From assembly GCA_026708085.1 (NCBI GenBank), contig JAPOVP010000162.1:1-64000 (forward strand): a stretch of DNA of 64,000 nt, read 5' to 3'. The position numbers were made by a program, and so were the translations under genes. A model generated the notes under the pieces. The model was not told the DNA's origin. It did no database searches and was given only the letters and a program-made list of their open reading frames with translations. Positions 17,196-26,178 of this stretch are shown here, one piece after another. The stretch comes from Caldilineaceae bacterium (GTDB lineage Bacteria > Chloroflexota > Anaerolineae > Caldilineales > Caldilineaceae). The first letter of the stretch is position 1. The number at the start of each line of letters is the position of its first letter.

Positions 17196-18302
17196 ATGGA
17201 GACAAGAGCAGCTGTAGTGTATGAGCACGACGCTCCAGTCGTAGTTGAAAGGCTGACACTGGACGATCCCAAAGAGAACGAGGTCCTGTTACGCATGGGA
17301 GCCAGTGGCGTATGTCATTCCGATCTGTCGGTTGTCAACGGAACGATCTACTATCCCCCACCTGTTGCGCTAGGCCACGAGGGGGCCGGTATCGTTGAAC
17401 GGATAGGCGCCAATGTCTCCTATGTCAAGCCGGGCGACCACGTCATACTGTCGTTCGTGACTTACTGTGAACAGTGCGCGATGTGCGAGACGGGCAGGGT
17501 CTGTCTCTGCCGGGGCATCGAGGCGCGCAAAGGCTACCTGCTGGACGACACCTGCCGATTGCACAACGCCACAGGCCAGGACATACCGCAGATGTCGCGC
17601 ATCGCCACCATGTCAGAATTGGCGGTGGTCCCCGAACAGGCTTTGATCAAGATTGACCCGGGCTATCCACTGGACCGGGCGGCATTAGTCGGGTGCGGCG
17701 TTACGACCGGCGTGGGCGCTGTGCTGAGAACGGCGAAAGTTGAGGCTGGAAGTACGGTGGCCGTTATCGGGACGGGAGGAGTTGGCCTGAATGCCGTGCA
17801 AGGGGCAAAGATAGCCGACGCTGAGCGCATCATTGCAGTTGACCTGGTCGAAAAGAAATTGGATTTCGCTCGCCAGTTTGGCGCGACCGACACGGTAAAC
17901 GGTTCAGAAGTGGACCCTGTGGAGGCTGTCAGAGAGATGACAGGCGGACTGGGGGTGGACTACGCCTTTGAGGCGATCGGCAGTTCAGTAACGATCAGGC
18001 AGGCCTTCGATATGGTCCGGCCGGCCGGGACAGCCGTGGCCATTGGACTTGCGCGCCATGATGATACCGTGCCGATTCCTCCTCAGGAGCTGATTTGGAG
18101 TGAGAAAAGCCTGCTTGGCTCATATTACGGAACGTCACGTCCGCGGGTGGATATGCCCGAATACCTTCGTCTCTATGATGAAGGGAAGCTCATGCTCGAC
18201 GAGTTGATCACGCAGACCTACCGGTTGGAGCAGATCAACGACGCCTTTGCCGACATGGAAGCAGGAAAAAACGCACGCGGGATCCTGGCGTTGGATGTGT
18301 AG
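17196..18302 (+). CDS. Zinc-dependent alcohol dehydrogenase (MDR superfamily)
   Basis: This 368-aa oxidoreductase has the catalytic zinc motif GVCHSDL, the GHEGAGIVERIG signature, the structural-zinc lobe CEQCAMCETGRVCLC, and a Rossmann fold with VAVIGTGGVGLNAVQGAK. It resembles class III-type medium-chain alcohol dehydrogenases. AGAGGGAGAGAGG lies just before the ATG. It is the last plus-strand gene after the sugar importer and GH42 gene and may act on a product of that pathway, though a separate role is equally possible. Confidence 0.88.
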   Translation: METRAAVVYEHDAPVVVERLTLDDPKENEVLLRMGASGVCHSDLSVVNGTIYYPPPVALGHEGAGIVERIGANVSYVKPGDHVILSFVTYCEQCAMCETGRVCLCRGIEARKGYLLDDTCRLHNATGQDIPQMSRIATMSELAVVPEQALIKIDPGYPLDRAALVGCGVTTGVGAVLRTAKVEAGSTVAVIGTGGVGLNAVQGAKIADAERIIAVDLVEKKLDFARQFGATDTVNGSEVDPVEAVREMTGGLGVDYAFEAIGSSVTIRQAFDMVRPAGTAVAIGLARHDDTVPIPPQELIWSEKSLLGSYYGTSRPRVDMPEYLRLYDEGKLMLDELITQTYRLEQINDAFADMEAGKNARGILALDV

Positions 18303-18341
18303 AACAAGCCTTCCCGCTGACCAACATGTGATTTGCCGCTT

Positions 18342-20801
18342 TTACGTTTCCTCTTCCGGCGGCAAGCCGATCAGGTCCAACGACTTCCACGCAGCGCACT
18401 CGATTAGCCACCGTTCTTTCAGATTGACAGGCAGCGTGCCGGTACTCAACCGGTGCGCTGTCGCCGGGCTGCATCGCAGTTCCACGCCGAAGCTGCGTGT
18501 ATTTCGTTCGGCCTTGGTCACGCGTTGGCGAAGATTACCCAGGCCGGCAGCGGCCGCGTAAATCTCCGCCTCGGTGTTGTCACCCTCGCTAACGGTACCT
18601 GTTTTGACGTCGGTCATGCCATCCTGCAACCGAGTCAGCTGCCAGCGCCATTGCCTGGCAGAGATTTCCTCAGATTCTGCGGCGAATACGTTCAAGGAGA
18701 AGTCGGCCTGGCTGGCAAAGGCATCCCGGTAGAACTGATATACTGTTCGAAAGCTGCGACTGAACTGTGCAGGGGGCAGGTCGCGGCGAGCCTGGCTGCC
18801 ATAGCCGCGGCTGGATAGTCGCTCGTCCAGAATGGCCACAACGCCGCGATCGGCCGTCCGCCGGATCAGGCGGCCGAATCCCTGCTTCAGCGAGAGCGTC
18901 ATCAATGGGACCATATACTTTCTGAAGCTGCTGCCCTCCTCGATCTCTTCAAGGGCGTTCGTACGGGCCTCATGAAGAGGGTCGCTCGGCGTGGGAAACG
19001 GCAGCTTGTCGAGAACGACCAGGCTCAAGTCGTCGCCAGGCAGGTCGACACCTTCCCAAAAGGACTTGGTCGCCAGCAGAACGCTGTGCGGTGTATTGCG
19101 AAACCAGTCGAGGAGCAGATTGCGGGGGCGTTGACCCTGGGCCCGCAGAGGCCAAGCGACGTCATTCATCCTCTCATGGACCTGCTGCAGACCGTTCCAG
19201 CTGGTAAAGAGACACAAGGCCCGACCCCGGCTCACGTTGAGAAGGCGCACGATCTCAGCCGCGACGGCATCGTAGAACGGGTCTTTGTCTCGCCAATTGA
19301 AGGCGGGCAGTGCGGGCTGATAGAGGAGGGCTTGTTGCGAGTAGTCGAATGCAGGATCTGCGACGAGCTCCAACGGGTCGCCGGTCACACCACATCTGCC
19401 CTTGAAGAGCTCGAAGCTGCCTTCAGTTGCCAGGGTGGCACTTGTGCAGATTACAGTTTGATCCTCCCCATCAAAGAGGTGCCGGGCAAGGTCTCGGGAC
19501 GGATCGATCGGTGCGGCATGGAGACGAAGCCTCAGGCGGCGAGAGCCTCTTATCCTTTCGGCATAGCGTACAGTAAGGTCGTCCTTCGAGCTGCTTGCCA
19601 CCGCCTTTAGTTTGCCTGCCAGAGAACCTAGCCCCTTCACCGCCAGTTCATAGTTGGCTTCCTCTTCGGATTCCTCGGTAGAGAGGGGCGGGTGGTCCCC
19701 TTCGTTCTGGCGACGGAAAGGGTTGGCTTGGCGCATTTCGTCCTGCAATGCACGCAAGTCACCTGCCAGCCTATTTAGCTCATGCAGATCTGAATCTATT
19801 CGATAGATACCTTGATCCGAAATCTGTTCAACTTCGGCAAATGCCATTCCGTTTTGCAGCACCAAGTCGTCGAGCCGCTCATCTTCCAGGTACTTTCTGA
19901 AGATAGCTCCCGCCAGTAGCTGTTCCAAGGCATAGTTTGAAGATTCTTCCTCAAAAACTGAGGTAGCTGTGTTTTCCAGCTGGTGCGCTTCGTCAATTAC
20001 GTAAATTGCAGCTTCGGGTAGAATCGCCTGTCCCATCTCTCCCAACTCCAGAGCGTTGAGCAGGAGGTGGTGATTGGTGATGATCACCTGCGCCCTGCGC
20101 GCCTTGTCGCGCATCTGATTCACAAAGCAGTTGTCGTTGAAGTGAAGGCAACTGCGGCCGATGCAGTCGTCGGGAAAACTAACGACCCGCGGCCTCAGGT
20201 CGCTTTTAAGGACAAAAGGCAGGTCGTCTACATCACCACTGTCGGTGCCGTCAAGCCATTTTCGCAGGAAGGCGACCTGCTCTTCCTCTCTGTCAAGAAG
20301 GGCAAGCCGGCCTCTCTCCATCGCCTCCTTCTCCCACTTGTATGTGCAAATGTAGCTATTGCGTCCCTTGACGACGACGGCGTCAATCGGTCGATCCAGC
20401 GCTCCGCTCAAGAAGGGGATATCCTTACGAAACAGCTGGTCTTGCAGGGATTTGTTTGCGGTGGCGACGACTACTGTGCACTCGCTTAGAATTGCGGGGA
20501 GCAAGTATGCTATCGACTTTCCCGTTCCGGTTGGGGCCTCGATCAGCGCGGGACGCTTTTCCAGGATCGCTCTTTTGACGACCTCAGCCATTGCCAACTG
20601 GCCCGGTCTCAGCTCGTAGTCCTCCATGACAGAGGACAAAGTACCGGAAGCGCCAAAATAGGCGTCAAGTTCTGTAGTGGTCAGGGGGGAAGGTTGGCTT
20701 TCGCCGTCATCACTGCCATAGCCCCCCGTGTCTTCTTTTGCCACAATCTGATGGAGGTCGCTTGGCGACTCGGTAGGGTAACCCAGTTCGAAGGATTCCA
20801 T
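18342..20801 (-). CDS. dinG: DinG-family ATP-dependent DNA helicase
   Basis: This 819-aa superfamily 2 helicase resembles XPD/DinG. Walker A is TGTGKS (91-96), the DEAH box is at 270-273, and four cysteines (C152, C213, C218, C225) lie between them as ligands for the 4Fe-4S cluster that defines this group. Helicase C-terminal motifs include LLATKSFWEGVDLPGDDL and QGFGRLIRRTADRG. It unwinds 5'-overhang DNA and R-loops during repair in known members. Unlike the Firmicutes form, no N-terminal exonuclease domain is present. It stands alone, convergent with the alcohol dehydrogenase. Confidence 0.92.
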   Translation of the reverse strand: MESFELGYPTESPSDLHQIVAKEDTGGYGSDDGESQPSPLTTTELDAYFGASGTLSSVMEDYELRPGQLAMAEVVKRAILEKRPALIEAPTGTGKSIAYLLPAILSECTVVVATANKSLQDQLFRKDIPFLSGALDRPIDAVVVKGRNSYICTYKWEKEAMERGRLALLDREEEQVAFLRKWLDGTDSGDVDDLPFVLKSDLRPRVVSFPDDCIGRSCLHFNDNCFVNQMRDKARRAQVIITNHHLLLNALELGEMGQAILPEAAIYVIDEAHQLENTATSVFEEESSNYALEQLLAGAIFRKYLEDERLDDLVLQNGMAFAEVEQISDQGIYRIDSDLHELNRLAGDLRALQDEMRQANPFRRQNEGDHPPLSTEESEEEANYELAVKGLGSLAGKLKAVASSSKDDLTVRYAERIRGSRRLRLRLHAAPIDPSRDLARHLFDGEDQTVICTSATLATEGSFELFKGRCGVTGDPLELVADPAFDYSQQALLYQPALPAFNWRDKDPFYDAVAAEIVRLLNVSRGRALCLFTSWNGLQQVHERMNDVAWPLRAQGQRPRNLLLDWFRNTPHSVLLATKSFWEGVDLPGDDLSLVVLDKLPFPTPSDPLHEARTNALEEIEEGSSFRKYMVPLMTLSLKQGFGRLIRRTADRGVVAILDERLSSRGYGSQARRDLPPAQFSRSFRTVYQFYRDAFASQADFSLNVFAAESEEISARQWRWQLTRLQDGMTDVKTGTVSEGDNTEAEIYAAAAGLGNLRQRVTKAERNTRSFGVELRCSPATAHRLSTGTLPVNLKERWLIECAAWKSLDLIGLPPEEET

Positions 20802-20837
20802 AGTTACACCTTAGCACACTTGTGCGAACAGTGCAAA

Positions 20838-20874
20838 AGAAAAACGCCCTCGTTCGGTGAACTGAGGGCGTCTT
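20838..20874 (-). terminator. Rho-independent terminator after the LysM-fasciclin gene
   Basis: An 8-bp stem (20844-20851 with 20864-20871, ACGCCCTC/GAGGGCGT) and a 12-base loop are followed on the minus strand by TTTTTCTTTTG. It ends the transcript of the gene at 20915-22777. The other strand also has CTTTT after the stem, so it may act in both directions. Confidence 0.8.
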
Positions 20875-20914
20875 TTGACTGATTTGTGTACGTTAACCTT
20901 AGCCGGCGATGGGC

Positions 20915-22777
20915 CTATTGTGAACTGTTTTCATCCGGGTCCGGCAATAGCTGGTGGATGAAATGAATGACCCCGTTGGATGCCTCGACATCGGCCGTCA
21001 CGATGCTGATTCCTTCGACTGCGAGAGAGCCGTCATCGCTTGTACTGATGCCGATCGTCCCCCCATGGAGCGTGGTAAGTGAAGTTTGCGCCGCAAGGTC
21101 AGAGGCTTTCAGCTTTCCGGACACGACATGGTACCTGAGAGTGTCGGCCAGAAGTTCCGAGTCGGCCATCAGCATGTCCAGCCTGGCTTCAGGCAGCGAG
21201 GCAAAGGCGGCGTTGGTCGGGGCGAAGATGGTATAGGGGCCGCCGTCGGCTATGGATGTTGTCAAGCCGGCCAGATCCAGAGCCAGGAGCAATATGTCCA
21301 ACTGTTCATAGTCTTCGGCGACTTCGATGAGATCGTCCTCCATCATACCAGCATCACTGGTAGGCTCCGGCATAGCCGTTGCAGCCGGCGTTGCGGTAGA
21401 AGTTGCCTCCGGCATGGCCGTTGCTGCGGGCATTGCCGTCGCGGTTGCCCCAGGCATGGCGTCTGCAGTAGGAGTAGGGGTCGCTGCCGCTGTGGGGTCA
21501 GCCGTCGCAACTGGTGTGGGAACTGCCCCTGCAAGATAGGCGTCGGCATCGGCCTGAGATGGGATCGTCAAGACGTCGCCAACTTCAATGAGGTCGCAGT
21601 TCGACAGCGAGTTTGCCGTGCAGATCGAAGACCAGTAGCCTGTGCTGCCGTAGGCTTGTGCGGAGATGGTGCCCAGTGTATCGCCCTCCTGCACGGTGTA
21701 GGTAGCGCCCTGGGAAATCTCAGTTCCGGTTGCCGCGGATGAGGAAGCGGCGCCCGCGGCGGGCTGCTGGACGACCACCCTGTCACCTTCAACCTGTTCT
21801 CCGGAATCATCGAGGAAAAGTATGTTCTCGCCCTGCAGCGTGTAGGAAAAGGGCATGGTCGTGTCGTTGTAGGTAACCAGCGCCACGATATCACCTACGT
21901 CTTCGATGCCAATTTGGGCAACTTTGCGCTTGATGCCATCCATGGATTCAAGGGAACCGGTAGCAAAGACACTTTCAGAAGGGGGTGCGGCATTGATGTA
22001 ACGGTCAAATCCAGACAGTTTGAAGACGTAGAAGCCGGCGTTTTCGTCGATCAGATGGCTGTCTTGTGGATCGTACGACATCTTGATGGTCACCGGCAGT
22101 CCCGTGTCTACAACTGATATTCCGAGGTAGTGTTTTGCGAACTGCTCATTCAGCTCTCCTCTGACCCAGGTCGACCTGATTGCGCTTGTTGTCACCGCGG
22201 CCTGCGGGGTTGCGGCAGAGGTCGCGGCTGCCTGAAGCCCGGCCGAGGCAGGCGTGGAGGTCGCGGGATCAGCAGGCGTGCTACCACTTACAACCTGTTC
22301 TCCTGATTCATCGACAAAGCGGACATTTTCTCCCGTCAGCGTATAGGAGAGGTCCATCGTCGTATCATTGTAGACAACGATGGTAACGATGTCGGAGGCA
22401 TCGTCAGCGCCAATCTGGGTTGCCTTCCGTTTGACGCCGTCCATCGATTCCTGAGTGCCTGTCCTGAAAGCGGTGTCAGAGGGGGGTGCGGCGTTTATGT
22501 AGCGGTCGAAGCCGGATTGCTTGAAAACATAGAAGCCGGAGTTTTCGTCCAGCGTGTGGCTGTGCTGCGGCTGGTAGTCCATCTTTATCGTAACAGGTTG
22601 TGTAGTATCAATGACCTGCAGACCAAGGTAGTGCTTAGCGAACTGTTCGTTCAACTGCCCGCTTACCGTCGACGATTCGACGGAACCCTGTGCAGTCAAG
22701 GCGTAAGGGCCTGCTACGAGAATCAGCGCCAGAATTGCAGCGAGGCAAACATAACGCCATGAGTTTCTTAAATGCAT
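20915..22777 (-). CDS. Exported LysM-fasciclin protein with a duplicated domain
   Basis: I start at the ATG at 22777 because GGAGGG lies seven bases before it. The 620-aa product has a signal peptide (YVCLAAILALILVAGPYALTAQG). Two copies of an unrecognised domain of about 125 residues follow (about 39-162 and 205-329), each with LNEQFAKHYLG, ENxGFYVFKxSGFDRYINAAPPS and ESMDGxKRK. Then come a LysM domain (YTVQEGDTLGTISAQAYG, about 359-405), a Thr/Ala/Pro-rich linker (about 415-475) and a C-terminal FAS1 domain (TIFAPTNAAFASLPEARLDML). LysM binds peptidoglycan; FAS1 is adhesive. A cell-wall-held adhesion protein is inferred. Confidence 0.8.
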   Translation of the reverse strand: MHLRNSWRYVCLAAILALILVAGPYALTAQGSVESSTVSGQLNEQFAKHYLGLQVIDTTQPVTIKMDYQPQHSHTLDENSGFYVFKQSGFDRYINAAPPSDTAFRTGTQESMDGVKRKATQIGADDASDIVTIVVYNDTTMDLSYTLTGENVRFVDESGEQVVSGSTPADPATSTPASAGLQAAATSAATPQAAVTTSAIRSTWVRGELNEQFAKHYLGISVVDTGLPVTIKMSYDPQDSHLIDENAGFYVFKLSGFDRYINAAPPSESVFATGSLESMDGIKRKVAQIGIEDVGDIVALVTYNDTTMPFSYTLQGENILFLDDSGEQVEGDRVVVQQPAAGAASSSAATGTEISQGATYTVQEGDTLGTISAQAYGSTGYWSSICTANSLSNCDLIEVGDVLTIPSQADADAYLAGAVPTPVATADPTAAATPTPTADAMPGATATAMPAATAMPEATSTATPAATAMPEPTSDAGMMEDDLIEVAEDYEQLDILLLALDLAGLTTSIADGGPYTIFAPTNAAFASLPEARLDMLMADSELLADTLRYHVVSGKLKASDLAAQTSLTTLHGGTIGISTSDDGSLAVEGISIVTADVEASNGVIHFIHQLLPDPDENSSQ

Positions 22778-23046
22778 CGATTCCCTCCAGATTCCCGTAC
22801 AGTATGAAAGTCGGCCTTCCAAACTGCCGAATGCGAAAGCTCTACATCGATTTTAGGGCACGGCCCCGGAATACGGATTCGTTTCGGAGACTTTGCTCGT
22901 ATTCTGTCCAGTTTATCTAATTCCCAGGCCAAATCCCAACAGCATTGTGCCTGCTATCGGCTTCACTTCCCTTCATTTTAGCCAGCCGAGACAGTCTTGT
23001 GGCGCGACCGTAGGCACAACGGATTGCAATCGTTGAATTACTATCG

Positions 23047-25938
23047 CTACGACTGGCGTCTCACGACCAAGTGGTGGCAGGGCTTGTTACTATTCTCGTC
23101 GGTACGATGCGGTACGAGGATCGGGGAGCCGCTCGGATTGCCATTGGGGTCAAGGACCTGCAGGGTGAAACTCTGGGGGGCGTCGCGACCGTAGATCGGG
23201 AAATCGAACCGTCCGGCGTCGCCGGCGCCGCTCTTGGAGACTGTTTGATATGTGTTGTCCCAAGCGTCGACCAATCGAATCGTCACTCCGGGGAGCGCGA
23301 CGCCCCTATTGTCGACGGCCTGTCCCATCACGTACTGTCCCGGGCACTGGTCATCATGCCAGAGACGGTCAAGGATGAACCGGTGAGATCCCAGGAAGTC
23401 TGAACTACTCACATCTGACAGTTGTCCGCTTGAGAAGACTTCAGGCGAATTGAGAATGGCGGCGCTGGCAAAGTCGATTCCGACCGACAATCCCGTGTAG
23501 GCGGCCATCAGTTCCATCTCGTCGCACCGGCCCAGATAGACCGGAAATCCCCGCCCCAGATTCCACAGAAGCGCGCCTCTCCTGTCTCTTAACTGCCTGC
23601 CCTCGTCGACGGCATCAGTGTCTCCCTCATCTTTCGACCAACAGTTCTGGCAACTGGTGAGGGCATCCTGTGGTAAACCGAAAGAGTCCGGCAGGGCCAG
23701 AAGAGCGCGGCGCGCACCTTCCTGGTGACCACAGTAGCCAAGAAGGCGAGTTTCGAGGCCTGCACCGGTTTGCCGCTGCAAGTAGACAGGAGCAGAAGGG
23801 ATGAACTCGACGCTGTCTGCGAGAGGGAGTGCTTTGTTGAACTGAAGTTCAGCGTCATTTTCATTGCCATCTTCCACCGGGCCGTCCATGCCGAATTTGC
23901 CGAGGGCATCCAGCCAAGTTGAGCTGAAGGCCTCGCCGCCGCCCTGCCTGCAGGTCAGCCCGGGTGGGCAGACATCCAGAAGTTTCACACCATTGCTACC
24001 CTGAAACTCCCAGTCGGAATCTGCAGACGGGGCGCTCAGGACGTCAAGAAGTGCCGGCTCTGCGAGGACAGTGCGCATGAACTCGTTCCAAACCGGTGCG
24101 GCCGCGCCGGCTCCGGTTGCATTGCGCATAGGGCGGCCGTCGGTGTTGCCCACCCATACGCCAGCAAGCAGATGGCGTGTAAATCCCATCGTCCAGGCAT
24201 CGCGATTGTTGTCAGTAGTACCTGTCTTTGCCGCGGCGGGCCGGCTCAGCGTCAACAGACTACCGGCGCCAAACATGGGTACGCGTGCCGGGTCATCGCT
24301 GAGAATGTCTGTAACCAGTGAAGCGGCGGCGTCAGAGATTACGGGCACGCCTTCAGTCGAGCCGTCATCGAGCAGCGTTTGGCCCTGACCATCAGTGATC
24401 GTGAGGACAAATCGTGGAGGTTGGTAAACACCCTGATTGGCGATTGTGTGGTAGGCGGCTGCCAGATCCAGCAGGGTAACCTCGCCTCCCCCTAAGGTCA
24501 GACTCAGACCATACCAGTCGGTGCCCCGATGCAGGCTATTGACGCCCATACTGCGAGCAGTTTCCAACATGCGTTCGACACTTACGGCGTCCAACAGTTT
24601 GACCGCCGGGACGTTGTAGCTATTGGCGAGCGCTGCCCGCGCAGTTACGGGCCCGTGGAACTCACGGTCATAGTTTGCTGGCTCGTATTGCTCGATCGTG
24701 CTGATTGTATAGGTGATGGGCGTGTCCCAAATGACCGTTGCCGGGCTTATGAGGTTGTCATTGAAGGCAGTAGCGTAGAGTAGCGGCTTGATTGCACTGC
24801 CCGGTTGCCGAGGGCTGACTGCGACATTGACCTGGCCGTCGATCTCCTCATTCCGGTAATCTGCGCTGCCGACCATGGCCAGAATCTCTGCCGTCCCGGG
24901 CTTGAGAGCGACGAGCGCCCCATTGTTCATGTCGAAGCGGGTTTGTAGAGCCGCTACTTGCCGGGAGACGACCTGCTGGGCCGTTTCCTGTAATGCCATG
25001 TCGACAGTTGTGTAGATATGCAGTCCTGCCCGCCGAACAAAACCCTCGCCCAGGGAACTGTCGAGTTCACGGACTACGTAGTCGACAAAATGCGGGGCAA
25101 AGGGTGAGTGAATCTCCGGGGACCCGCCCAGTTCGACTTCTGCGGCAAATACTGCATTTGCTTGGTCAAGCGACAGGAATCCGTGTCGTACCATGAGCGA
25201 AAGGACCGTCCTTTGGCGCTCCTTGGCAGACGCGAAGTCATCAAACAGGTCAAAACGGGCCGGAGACTGGGGGATACCAGCTATCAGCGTTGCCTCGGCC
25301 AGGTTCAGGTCGGCTGCCGGCTTGCCAAAGTAGGTGCGGGCGGCCGCTTGCGGGCCGTAGGCAAGGTTGCCGTAGTTGAGGAGATTCAGATACAGTTCGA
25401 GAAGCTCTTCTTTGGTGTAGGTCCGAGTCAGTTCGCTCGCAAGTCCGGCCTCCGCGATTTTGCGATCGAAAGTCTGATCGTATCGTTCCTCGGACCCCAG
25501 AAACAGATTGCGCGCCAGCTGCATGGTAATCGTACTTGCCCCGGAGACAATCTGGCCCTGCTCGACATTCTGGAGCGCGGCACCGGCGATGCGAACCGGG
25601 TCCACACCTGGATTGGTGAAGAAGGTTGCGTCTTCGGTTGCAATGGTTGCGTTGATCAGGTGCGGGGAAATCCGGTCCAACGAGACCCATTCGCGACGGC
25701 CCTCACCGATTAGTTCGGCAAGCAACTCCCCATTGCGGTCGTACACGAATGTAGTTTGAAAGACACGGGGAAGGGGACCGGGCTGGTAGATCTGGAGATA
25801 GGCTTCGGCAACATCGGACAGGGAAATGGCCGGCCTTCGTCCTACAGCGCCGCGGCGGGAGCCGCAGCCAGCCAGGACAAGCGTCAGCAGCAGAAGGAAC
25901 AGAAACAATGTGCGCCGTTCGAATGGAAGTCCAGGCAT
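23047..25938 (-). CDS. Class A penicillin-binding protein, copy A
   Basis: This bifunctional peptidoglycan synthase has a GT51 glycosyltransferase (about 60-230; catalytic Glu in ATEDATFF near 102; SGASTITMQLARNLFLG) and a transpeptidase with S381-x-x-K, S440-Y-N and K571-T-G. The N-terminus is unusual: the hydrophobic segment ends in a lipobox (LAGC, C25), so it could be a lipoprotein rather than a typical membrane-helix PBP. The C-terminal 250 residues hold a Cys-containing region and a carboxypeptidase-regulatory-like beta domain (VDNRGVALPGVTIRLVDAWD). It is a tandem paralogue of the next gene upstream. Confidence 0.93.
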   Translation of the reverse strand: MPGLPFERRTLFLFLLLLTLVLAGCGSRRGAVGRRPAISLSDVAEAYLQIYQPGPLPRVFQTTFVYDRNGELLAELIGEGRREWVSLDRISPHLINATIATEDATFFTNPGVDPVRIAGAALQNVEQGQIVSGASTITMQLARNLFLGSEERYDQTFDRKIAEAGLASELTRTYTKEELLELYLNLLNYGNLAYGPQAAARTYFGKPAADLNLAEATLIAGIPQSPARFDLFDDFASAKERQRTVLSLMVRHGFLSLDQANAVFAAEVELGGSPEIHSPFAPHFVDYVVRELDSSLGEGFVRRAGLHIYTTVDMALQETAQQVVSRQVAALQTRFDMNNGALVALKPGTAEILAMVGSADYRNEEIDGQVNVAVSPRQPGSAIKPLLYATAFNDNLISPATVIWDTPITYTISTIEQYEPANYDREFHGPVTARAALANSYNVPAVKLLDAVSVERMLETARSMGVNSLHRGTDWYGLSLTLGGGEVTLLDLAAAYHTIANQGVYQPPRFVLTITDGQGQTLLDDGSTEGVPVISDAAASLVTDILSDDPARVPMFGAGSLLTLSRPAAAKTGTTDNNRDAWTMGFTRHLLAGVWVGNTDGRPMRNATGAGAAAPVWNEFMRTVLAEPALLDVLSAPSADSDWEFQGSNGVKLLDVCPPGLTCRQGGGEAFSSTWLDALGKFGMDGPVEDGNENDAELQFNKALPLADSVEFIPSAPVYLQRQTGAGLETRLLGYCGHQEGARRALLALPDSFGLPQDALTSCQNCWSKDEGDTDAVDEGRQLRDRRGALLWNLGRGFPVYLGRCDEMELMAAYTGLSVGIDFASAAILNSPEVFSSGQLSDVSSSDFLGSHRFILDRLWHDDQCPGQYVMGQAVDNRGVALPGVTIRLVDAWDNTYQTVSKSGAGDAGRFDFPIYGRDAPQSFTLQVLDPNGNPSGSPILVPHRTDENSNKPCHHLVVRRQS

Positions 25939-26178
25939 GCGTCTTCGCAGTCTCCATAGGTGCTGGTGAGTTCCTAAACTGTGGCGTCTACGCCACTACC
26001 TGGATATGACGGGGCCAAATCGTGGAGTTTGCGCCTCGTTTCTGCAAACGTAGAGATGCAGCGTTCCGGTTCCTCGCAAACGGCAAGGTAAGGCAGTTGT
26101 GCATTGAATCTTTGCGCACGGCACTGAGATTCCGTGTCGCGTTTGTCAATCTGTATAGCCAGCGACTGAACGGGTCGC

